A stretch of 64,000 bases of DNA from Brachynemurus nebulosus (lineage: Eukaryota; Arthropoda; Insecta; Neuroptera; Myrmeleontidae). The position numbers and the translations under genes were made by a program. The stretch covers positions 25,604,877 through 25,668,876 of the forward strand of contig JAPWDM010000005.1 in NCBI GenBank assembly GCA_035578155.1. Reading direction: 5' to 3'. A model generated the notes under the pieces. The model worked only from the letters and a program-made list of their open reading frames with translations, ran no database searches and was not told the origin of the DNA. This document shows positions 12,401-24,400 of this stretch, one piece after another; positions within the stretch are counted from its first letter, which is position 1; every line of letters begins with the position of its first letter.

Positions 12401-15400
12401 TATATGATAGGAAGTTAAAAATTTGACCTAAATTTACCCAAATTCGATGCAAAAATTCAGAAGAAGTTGTTTAACCATTATACAGTTGGAAAAAGGAGGA
12501 AATTTCTGGAAAAAGGAGGAATTAAAAATATAAATATATTATTATTTTACTATTTTTATTCGTAAAACACTTTCGGTTTAAATAAAATCTGACCAGGTTA
12601 TCAGATGGCAACCTGAAATTTTAAATACTATGTATAGAACAAGAATATGTAAACAAATTCCGGGTGAAAAATTTTGACCACTCAACACTTTTGTTAACCT
12701 ACTAATTACTCAAATTTCAATAAAATTAACTTACATAGTTTGCTTTGGATCTTTAGAATTCAGTCATGTAACTTTATTAATTATAGTATGTTCTTGATTA
12801 TACAAACAGCTTAGATACATACATAAGATAAGCCGGGAATGCGTAATATGAGATCTAAATCTAATATTTTATTAAGAATGATGATGTTAACTGTCTCGTT
12901 GGCTATAAGGCCTATAATCATGTGTTTTATCTACTACATATAATATTAAGTAATATGTTAATAATTGCTGCATTTACAACAAAATAAGACATACAAGACC
13001 CACATGAAGGAATTAAAATACAATAAGTACTGCTCTTGCAGCATCCTGCGTAACGTAGCGAATTTCCCTTTTTGGCGGTTAAAAATCTTTAAAGTAAAAC
13101 TTTATCGATCTATATTTACTAACAAAATTTAATTCGTACAATCAGATTGGTCTACCCTCTGGATTTCGAAACCTATCTTTCCTACACCATGTAAACAAAC
13201 TAAAATCAGTGTGTTTAATTTTTCTCCAAAACTAATTTATGTACCTAGAGTAATGGTTCAAAAACTTACCTGATTTTTTTGGTCTTTTACAACAGTGTAA
13301 TAAAAATTTCGAAAAACTACTGACTTTTAAAAATCCATTTTTTAATTTTTCTCGAAAACCAGTTCGTTTAGGACAGTGACTCAAAAACCCATCTTATATA
13401 ATTTTTTTGGTCTTTTTGCCAAAAAATTTTGGCAAAAAATTCATCCGTCTGGCTGAAGAACTCCGGGTTTGGAGCTTCCAACGTTTTCTCCAAATCTCGT
13501 AAAAATAGAATGTCTGGTACGAAAGTTCAAGTTTTACCGTGACAGTGGCCATTTTAAAAAATTTCTGTGAAATTTTTACAAACACATTAACCTATATACT
13601 GTTTTAACATTCCAAAGAAATTAGATGCGTAAATACTAAAATACCTTGAAGATTTAATCTTACTTAAATTAACTGTTTCACCAGTGACTAATGTTTTTAT
13701 AATTTTTCACCTATTATATTTACGTTATTAATTTTCATACGTTATTTTTTGTTTTATAAAATAACGGTTTTGTTTTGTTTTAATTTATTCTTAACATTAA
13801 AACAATAGGCAATTTCTTTTATAATATAAAAATTTTCAGTGGTGGTTACCCATATACAGATAATTATTGTGAAAAATTCTAATTGCAATATTAGTTTATA
13901 ACATTTTTTTTAGTGCTGCTGATTTAATTAAAAATTATGGTTAATTGTTTTGTATAAAAACAATTAATATTACTATGAGAAATTTAAACTGGAATAACTT
14001 TTTTGCGTAAAAGTGCTAGAAAACGGTAAGATTTTCGACCGTTACAAAATTTTCAAACTGATTTTGAATTTTCTGATTTTATCTTGCTACAGACAGAATA
14101 GTAATGATACACATGCATACATAAAATACTTTTGAATCATTAAATTGTCTGATAAAATTACAAAGTCAACACTGGTTGTATGTAATACATAATGTCTCGA
14201 TGTAATTATATTAATAATGTTTAAGTGAGACATATTTGTATAATTGGCGCCATAACATTTATAAACTCATAAAACATGAATCCCCCTTGTGTATATTCTG
14301 TTTAACAATGTAATATCAGTTATTTAGTTAAATTTAGTTTAAATTAAATAGATAAAAAATAGTCTACTAAGTAGTCTGACTGGATTTTCAACAAAAAATC
14401 TTTTTCTTTTAATCAAGAAAATTGGATTTCCTTAAAGAAGTGGGATTGTGTTGTTATTTCATATGACTGAGAGATGTTATCAGCTTTTAGGTTATGCATA
14501 TGTCTGAGAATTAGTTATTCCTCAATAACCTATAAATCTCAATTTCTCACAATAACAAAACAATATTTCTCAGTCTAATAGTTTTTAAACTTCCTATACT
14601 TACATATTTGAATCAATTCACCTATTTACTGTGCACAAAAATTTAAATTTTTAGCATTTTTTTTATTGGAATATAACAAAAACTTCACATTTTCCATAAG
14701 AATATGTGTAATTTAGTCATATATTTTATCAACAATAGGCTTCCCAATCAATAGGAAACTTGAACGGAATTTGTTTTATTCTAAAATCTGTCCAGTTTTG
14801 CTGATTTCAACCAGTATTCATCATTTCAATATCCTTAAACATTTCTTGGAGAAAAATTATTTTAATTGTTTAAAAAGCATAGAATGCGATTTGAATTATT
14901 TTTGCTACATACATGATAACTCGCTAATCAATTAAAAAATATTTTTAGTTTAGATATTTCACATTCTTATTAAGAACATACAGTGGCGTAACATTTTCTA
15001 ACTTTTGAGTTCTACTCCAACACTTCAATCAATATTTTTCAGCTCTCCCACCATGATGCGTTTTTAAGACTTCCCTTAAGAAGTAAAAGAGCTTTTGGCA
15101 CGTTCAGTGTGGCTATAGACGGGCCCGTGTATAGTCGCCACTTGCACAAAGCCTACGTCGCGTATATTGTAGTGTAGTTGTGAGTCGGTTCGTGTAGAAA
15201 CAACAGTTTTGAATTGATTGTGTAAGCTAAAGCAGTGTATTCTTAGAGAAAAATTCCAAATTCAGTATTACTACACGGAGAGAAAAATCATATAATTTTT
15301 GTAGATAAAATTTCAGAAAAATTACCATGCTCTCTTTTAATACGTGCGCGATCGACGACCAAAGTAAAAAATATATTATAGCATGGTAAAATTTAATGTG

Positions 15401-18400
15401 GTAACACAACTTCTATCACACTCTTATGCATATATGTTATAGTTTAATTCTTGTTGTCGTACTTTTTCATTTGCGCATCTGACCCGCAACCTTATGTTGC
15501 TTCGGCTGTACCTGTAAAAACTTCGAAGATGTCCGATCTTTTCCGACCTTTGATTCTTTATGATCCATACAAAAATGATTGGCAACAATATATTCTAATA
15601 CTGAAGATAGTGGAGTAACAAAATGATGAATTAAACGATGACCATCCGTCAAGACATTCTAATGAACACTGCTTCGACACCACACGATACCACACCAGCT
15701 AACCAGCTACTTGCAAGACCATCAGTCCTGCTATGTGACCTTCATATATGATTGTGTTGATACTTTCTGCAGCTTGCCTCGCTATGTGGCCGCGTTGATA
15801 CCTTCTCTTTCTTTCTTTCTACTATTAGCTTCTTTTATTCTTTTCTACTTTTCTTCTATTTTAAGACAGCATGGTCATTTTTGTAAGAAAAACAATTAAA
15901 CTGTCGGCAATGGAACTTTTTACTGTGCTGTTTTACAAATTTTACGGAGCTAATATTACGGAAAGAACATTCTATCCTTTAAATTTTCTATGATTAATTA
16001 TAATTTTTATATTTTTACCGTACAAAATTGAATATGTTCGCCTTTTACACGTCGATTGTAGTACTGAGCACAATAATTTTTATATGAATTTTCTCTCTGT
16101 GTAGTTTGAACAATTTACAAATTGACTCTTTTGAACAATTGAACTAAAAGTGGAGAACTAACGTCCACTTCAAAGGCAACAGTTAGTACCGAGCGTGTTG
16201 AATTTTTTTAAAATGTCATGCCACTGTTCTTAAAAATATAAAAATAAAACTTAATAAATTCTAATTAAATAAAAATTATATAATTTCTGATATTATTATG
16301 GTAGCTATCTACATTACGCTATATGTATACTAGAAGCTTTACATGTATGTACATATAAACAAACTATTTTTTCTACTATAGGTAATTTAATTGCTGTTGA
16401 TATATAACACATGATATGATAATTAAATTCTATATTTCAAGTTTTTCTCTCAAGCCAAGCAAAAATATTTCATCTAGCAATTTTTTTAATTAAATCACTA
16501 AATCAAAATAAAAATAAACATCGGTCATGAACGAGTCAGACTCACATAATTCGGGTTCCGTACAGTGAACTTTCAATAGACCAAATTAAACTATTTTTAT
16601 TTATGTGTATATTTAAATCTTATCCAAATTTTTGCCCACCTCAGTCTCCGAAGTTAGTTACGTCACAGGATTGAATTTTCACAGAAAGGTTGAGGTTAAT
16701 AGAAAACTCCAGTAAAAGCTGACTTCAATTTCTTCTTTTAGGACGTCTCAATCTAACTTATTACTTTTTTCTTGGAAAAGATTGCAAGTAGAACCTAATC
16801 GAAAATCGATTATAGGTAAACTTATTTAAAATTTAATTCCTCAAAAAAAAAAAAAAAAAATGTTACAAAAGGTCACAGACAAAACCAGCATAATCATTAT
16901 TTTATAAGTATTTATAAACTTTAAGGATTCTTTTGTGTTCTAATTCACACAATTCATTTTTTTTTTCTTTCAAATTTTAAATTCATAAACCATGCACGAT
17001 AACAGAAAAAAGATATCTTCATTGAATAGAGACCAACAATTGAAACAAGAGATTTTTGATAGAGATTACATATTTTTCGTTAAATATTTGTCAAGGCTGT
17101 ATAAATAATTAGGTTTTTGTTTAAACAATACAAAAGAATTGGTATTATTTTACTAACTATTGTTGAAATTTTAACCGTTTGAATGCCACAGTTTGAAGAT
17201 TTAAGTAGTCGATAGATAGTTAAATTAAAAATTTTATATGTTTACAGAAAGATTTAAAAATAGAGTATTATTTCATTTTCTGAAGAAAAATTTCTCAATT
17301 ACTTGGTTTCAATCAGTAAATTTTTGACGAAATTGTTTATAATTTATAATTAAAACATTATTACTTTTTGTATAAATATTTATTTGAAATATCAATAAAT
17401 TCCTCTCAAAATATCAAGAATTTAGCGTATTTTTTGGCACACATGTCTATAATATTACTTAAGTGTGTGTTTTGGTTTTCAATTAAGTAGATCAGTACAC
17501 TCGCGCTCAAAAGTATAGGGACACGTTTTGTTTAAACCGTGAGGACACGTCAATTCCGGTCGTTCTTTTTTAAACTAAATAAAATAGAAAAGAAAATTAT
17601 TTTTAAATTCCTTTTTTTTTTTTTACTGTTTGTTTATTAATATTTTGAAAGTGTAAAAAAGGAGTGAGGCGGTTGACATACCTAATTGAAGCCTTTTCGT
17701 AAATCTAAAACAATTTTTTGGAAAAAAAATAACAATTATAATCGATACCAAAAAGGATGAAAAAAAGAATCAAAATCAATCTTTTTACTCTTTATTTAAA
17801 GTTTTAAATTTTTTGAAAATGTTAAAGAAAATTGCTTTAGATGATAGAAAAACATCTCTTGTAGGTTCATATCAAATTTGAAGGCAGTCGGTTAGATAAA
17901 ACTCGAGATTGTAATTGCTGACCAAGTCGGAGAAAAATTTTTTTAAATTCTCGAGAAACATTTCAGACAACCACAACAGTTTAAGTCTACGTTGTTCGAA
18001 GATTGAAGTTAATCTGATTATTGCATTAAACTAACTGTATCTTGATTATCCCCTGGAGGGAGGAGCAATTGTTTGGCGTGATGATACGTGACGATGGGGA
18101 AAGTGTTTGGAACAAACGTGACGTGACGCAACGTTTGGAATACCTACGTCAGTTTTTATTTTAATGACTGAAGAATGCGCCTTAAACCATCAATATCCAA
18201 TAGTTTTTGTAACTGTACTGTACCAGATATTTCCAATTACATATACATATGTAAACAAACATAAGTATTGCACCACACGTACGATTCGACCGTATTACAA
18301 TAAAATGTGCAACTAGACACAGATGTGCGACTTTTTGAAGACCTGTCGTTAATTGATAATTTTCTACATCTAGAAATGATTACTGAGTGAATGACTTCCG

Positions 18401-21400
18401 TTTTATAATTGACTTGAACAAACATTCATTGATTACAGAAATCTTAATTAAAAATTCTTTTCCCATACTGCACTGGAGTCCCACATTACACATTCTTGTC
18501 TCTAATACTTTTGTATAAATCATTACAACAGAAGTAATCTAATCCGAATTCTTGTAAGCATACCTACCACAAAATTACCACCAGTCTTCAAGAAGACAGC
18601 ATAATAAAGAGAAATTTCTTCGATGTTTAGAAAAACATTGAATTACGGATATGTTTTATAGTTCAATACACACATTCACAACCACAAACAGCCCTAGGAA
18701 AATATAATAACACTAGTTAGACTAGTTACTGCTGCCATCTGTGTATGTAAACGACTTTTATATAGTTCAGTTGTTAACATTTAGGTTTTTTGTAGTATTA
18801 AGGAGTCTCCACATTCTCGCCGAGGTTGGACGAAACGAAAATGTAGAGAGGGTCATTTCTTTGTGTCTCGCGGTTGATGTTTTAATGCTGTTCATATGGC
18901 TGAGCCAACCTCAGCGAGGAACCTCGTCCAACCTCGGCGAGAATGTGGAGACTCCTTTACATTTGTCGCGTCACGAATTTTGCATCTGTGGCTCAGCCAG
19001 AAAACATATCCATATTAAAAAATTTGTTTGATTGCCTGTCAGTAAATTCAACAACATATTACAAAATTTCTTTGTATGTTCTGAAAAGCCATATTTTTCT
19101 TAATTAATGAAGTTTTGTTTCCATAAAAAGAAATTGCATGTTTTACATCAACAGTTTCTGTTACATCAGCAAGAAGGAAATTTTTTTGTAAATGACAATT
19201 ACTGTTGTAAGTGTACTGTGACCTGAGCTAAACAATATTATTTCTTGTATTCTCTTGTTTTGCTAATAAAATAATATGTCTTTTTGATATATTTTTACAA
19301 GACTGTTGCGTGCATGATCGTTCTGGGAAACTGATTCGCGGCTATACACAATAACGTACATGTATAAAGTAACTTTACATAAAATATTACATATCTTTTT
19401 TAATATATCAGATTTTCTTAAAATGTAATACCTCGAATGTCATATCTAATTATTAAAACACGAAAAAACATTCTAAATTATGAATCTGGTTAGACTTGAA
19501 AGTGTTTCATATACTTAGTGACGTCATAACGATAAATTTTTCATTTTTCCTTTTCTTATTCAATAACTTTTTGAATATTTATTCGGTAGTGGATTTGTGC
19601 TAAATATGAATTCAGTTTTTTATTTCTACTCTCAAAATATTCCCAGTTTGACTTACAAATACAATTTACATTCTAAAATTCTGTTTATCACCAGTTATAC
19701 AATTTTTATTTGATTAAAAATGAAAATAACGCTCTCGAAAATTTATAATTAGTTACAAATACCAAGTCTCAGTAACAGACATTTTGAGGACTAGACCCGA
19801 CTAAATATACTTGATGACGTCACCAAGTTGAATTTTTTTGCCTTTATCTTACAATTAGGTAAAATGTTATTCAAATGATTATGGATTTAATAATGGTATT
19901 TTAGATCTACGGACTAAAAATATGATTTTCGCTATAGAAATAACTTTTTAGTCACTCCCAAGGCCTTATTGCAACCAAAAATATAAAGAAACATTCACTA
20001 AACACCAACAATTAAACAAAATTAAATAGTCTTTTAACAAAAAGGAATATAATAATTTATAAATATTATTAACCTGCATCTATTTTACAATTAGTACGTT
20101 TAAAAATCAAGTTTGTTTACTTTCAGCGACAAAAGAAATCACTGAATACAGAGCAAATTTATGATTTTTATGTTATTTATTGATCTTTTCAATAATCGCA
20201 CTAAATAATTAGACCGACATTTTATTACTTGCAATTAATTGAATCAGTAAATAATTACTTACAAACTCATATAAAAAAAATTTCCGTATTTTTTTACAAA
20301 AGATTAAAGATTTAAAGATAAATATAAAATTGATACGTCCTTTTCAAGTAAAAAGAGGACAATCAGTAAAAAAAATGTAGATTAAAAGTAAAAATAAAAA
20401 ATTTCCCCAGCGCTTCCACTATTTTTAGTGTTTTCTTGATCATAATATGAGATGAAAAAATAATCGCAGCATGCTCTAATTATTTATCAAGTTAATATGA
20501 TAATTAACCCAGAAAAAGAAAAACAGTAAAAATGAATTAAATCATTTAACTTATCTATACCTGTTCCCCATGGCTTGTCCTCCCGAAGAATTCATCTGAA
20601 ATATTTAGAACTTGAGATCAGTGGCGATTTTAGCAGGTAGATCAAATAGACTCGGGCCTACCCAAAAATTTTGAAAAATGAAAAAAATTGATAAAAAAAT
20701 TTATTATTACGTTTTTTTTTTTTAACTCACCCAGAGCAATTCTTTAACTCCAAATAGATTTCTTGTAGCGTGGAATCATTCCCGCCATTAATTGGAATAA
20801 CATTAGGTCTTGTAATATGAAATGTCATTTCCCGACCACTTGGCATACTATGTAGTTCAGATAAATATCGACACTTTATTAAGTATTAGAGAAATGTTTA
20901 AAAGCAATTCTTTAATTTTGAGTAGAATTCTTGTAGTCCGGAATTATTTTCGCTATTAATTGGAACATTATTAGGGTCGTGTAATATGAAGTGTCATTTT
21001 CTGATCATGTGGTAGAAAATATAATTCAGATAGGGCCGGCATCAGGTCTGGGTTTTTTAAAGGGTCCGATCATACTGTCTATTTTGAATATTTGCATTAA
21101 TATTTGAGATTTGCTTTAGTTTCCTACATTATTTAGTTTTATTGATTGTTTTATGTTTTTTGTGTGCTCTATAGTTTGGGGGGGGGGGGGGGTGGGAGGG
21201 GGACTGGTAAAAAGAAAATGTCTAGGGTCTCAAAATGGGTTAATCCGTCTTCACTTGGAACAGCTTACCTTTTTAACAACGGCAGAATTTTCAAAATTGG
21301 TTTAGTAATTTTCGAGTTTATTCAAATGAACAAACTAACTCGCATTTTAAACCATTATACGCAATGTCTAATGTTTTTTATAAATTAAAATTAATAATTA

Positions 21401-24400
21401 AAATTATTACAAAATTGTCGAATAAATTAATATGTATTTGGATCCGTTCACACCAATATTCTAGTAGCAATATTATTATTTTTTTGTTATATAACAATAG
21501 GCAAATGTAATTTTTTGGGGAACTTGCTAATTATTTATAAATTTCCGTTAACAATTCGTAATACATAATATCTATAGGTAATTTCGTTTCCACAGTTCAC
21601 TTTGCTCGCATTGTATGATGCATCATTCATCTAATTTCTGACGTGTATGTATTTTTTTTGTGTAAATATGAGGAAGTAAAAGTTATAACACATGTGTATA
21701 TTTTCAAATTTTATTTATTATAAAATGACAATTACTCAATTGTTGTCGGTCAAATACAAATATAATGATGTAATGATTTTGTCAATTTTAGTACGCAATT
21801 CACTTTATTTAAAAGGTGCACAATATAAAATTACCAGTGACGTCTGGTACTTTGGGGCTTGCAGGGATTATCATCAGCATAAGTATTATAATCTTAAAGC
21901 TTATAGTATAGTAAGGTGTTGTTATTTCTAGGTAGGTCTCCGTGGGACTCGTCACTTTACATTAGTAGCGTCGTCTATGTCCGTACAACGAATGGCATCT
22001 ATGAACTTGTGAACATGGCATCCCTGAACTGGAACGTTAAAAAATAAGTTTTTTACCAAAATTTTCCAAAACTCAAAAGCTTTTCGGCATTTTTCTCATG
22101 CTTTACATTTGGAATACTATCCTGTGCACGCCGGTTTTCAGCAAAAAATAATTTTTGTAACCGGAAATTTGCTAAGTTATGCAGGAGGCTGCGATAGGGG
22201 TATTATATGTTATACAGTTTTTTGTAAACTTAAAAATAGATTAAATACAAAGTTTTTATTTCTTTTTTAATTTTTTTCAACAAAAATTGTATAAAATATT
22301 GTGTAAAAATTGTATATATTGTGTAAAAATTTTAAATCACGAGACGCCACTGAAAATTACAATTATTGGACAAAAACAGTCATTTAATTGATAATCTCAA
22401 AAATCATTTAACAAAATCGAATTTCATTCAAAATAACATCAGACAAACACACGCATTTTTATATATAATAGGGGACGCAAACGAAGGGAAATGTGGGGGA
22501 ATTTTTACAATATTATTGTTATCATTCGGCACATAATAAATTAATATTATTATTATTTAATATCCGCGAGTTCTTTGAACTTCCGGTGCTAGTTACGACG
22601 GTGTGACCATAGTGTACATAGGGATAGGACATACAGAGTAGTACGATACAATATGGTTAGTCGCCGTTGGCCACACCTTTGAAAATCATTTTATTATATT
22701 TAGATAAATCATTCAATCGATCGATAGATCAATAATTGCTTATCAGTCAAATATTGAACTTACGCCGACATTATAGATACAGTGACAGACAAATCTAACT
22801 GTTCCATATTAAGGTGATTCGAGTAATACATCTAAAGTATTCAGCAACACATAGATTAAATTTCTTGGAATTTACTAGATTTTAAAGGTAAAAAGGTAAA
22901 GGGTACAAAGAGACCCTTATTATGAGATTTCGGTGGCCGTTCGTTTAACATGGTCATATTTTTCTCAATACTATCGATGTTGAACTGAAATTAGACACAC
23001 TGGTAGATGAAAGAATTTCAGAAATATTTTTATTTTTATTCGAAAAGATGTCCGAAAAAGTTTAATAAGAAGGTCAAGTGGAATATCACGTGAAAGCAGG
23101 GTGGTCACTTCCTAGAAAACACAAAAAGCCGGCAAAGGTCAATCTGTAATATTTAAACTGCTTTCTGATGAAAATTCCAAATTGTATAAATAATTTCTAA
23201 AATCATGTACGTTCCAGAAAAATTATTGAGTTATCGAACCATTGTCGATTTCTAATGTTGTACAAAATCCCTCAATCCGCCAGACAAGCATATAAGGAAA
23301 TGTCCCGCTTATTTATAATTTTTGTGTCATTAAAACAAATTAAAATCAAATTTATTATCCTAATTATTTAATAACCGAAAAGTAACGCATCATAACGCCC
23401 ACGGCCCCACGCATGCACGTGACAACTTATGTGGAGATGCAATTTAAAACTAATTTACTTAATCAAATCTTCTTCGAAGCACTTAATCACAACGAAGCGC
23501 TTTAAACAATATACTTAACGATGGTTGGTCGTGTACATAACTAGCTATTAATAGCTACATATTTTAAAATCCTAGGACAATGAACATACATGTAATGATA
23601 ACTAAAGAAATTAATTATTAAAAGCGATGTATAACATACATATTATTGTTTGTCGTACGCAAAAGGAAATATTTATTAAACGAATTAAACATAAACACAC
23701 TGTGAAGCGGATGCCGGGATATATTGTCTTATATGGAATTATAACATTGGTGCATAAGAAGCACAGTGTCTCACAGAATAATTCTTACTAAAAAAAAATC
23801 AAGCTTAAAAATGTAAGAAAATAATACAGTCAATCCTTGGGTTGGGTGATAAGGGTAAGGACAGCAATTTTTAAGTCTTTTCCTCAAAAAATAAAAATCT
23901 TCAATCAAAATATCAATCTTTATAACATCAAAATTGTGATTATACTCATAACAAGTCAAAGTAAAAACGAGGATTTATTTCAGTTCTAGTCGATTATGAT
24001 TATTGTGTATTCAAGCTAAGCCCCCTCATCACACCTTGTATACGCGCCTGCTTAATTATAATTGATACAGTACTTGACTGTTTATAATTTTTGTCAAATG
24101 TTAATTCTATGAATTATCGTTATCGGATGTGTTTAATGGTAATGATGAAACATAAAGCTTTAATTGTACCTAATACAGTAATACAGTAATAATAATCGAC
24201 CAGAATTAAAAAAAAAATACTTGCTTTTACTTTGTTTTGAAGTTATAACTTTATAAGACTAACACTGACATTTGTTTGTTTTCAAATCGTGACGTCATAA
24301 CAGTGAGCTGTTTTTCGCGCCGATTTTTTTTTATTTAAAATTTTATAATTATTTTTTGGATGGTTTTTACAGAATTTGTCGAAAATAAAAAGTTAACTGA

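Noticed and set aside
16523..16566. ATG segment MNESDSHNSGSVQ as a possible rau exon
   Set aside because: No acceptor lies upstream in reach, and the GGGTTCCGTAC word is typical of a dispersed repeat.
18741..19031. 96-codon + strand ORF
   Set aside because: Created by the TIRs of the MITE 18801-18956; the two ends of the peptide are translations of inverted repeats.
20619..22352. CAGTGGCGATTTTAGC at 20619 and GAGACGCCACTG at 22341-22352 as ends of one hAT element
   Set aside because: The inner sequences of the two ends do not match beyond the first eight bases and the flanking octamers (CTTGAGAT and AAAATTAC) differ. They are more likely two unrelated hAT ends.
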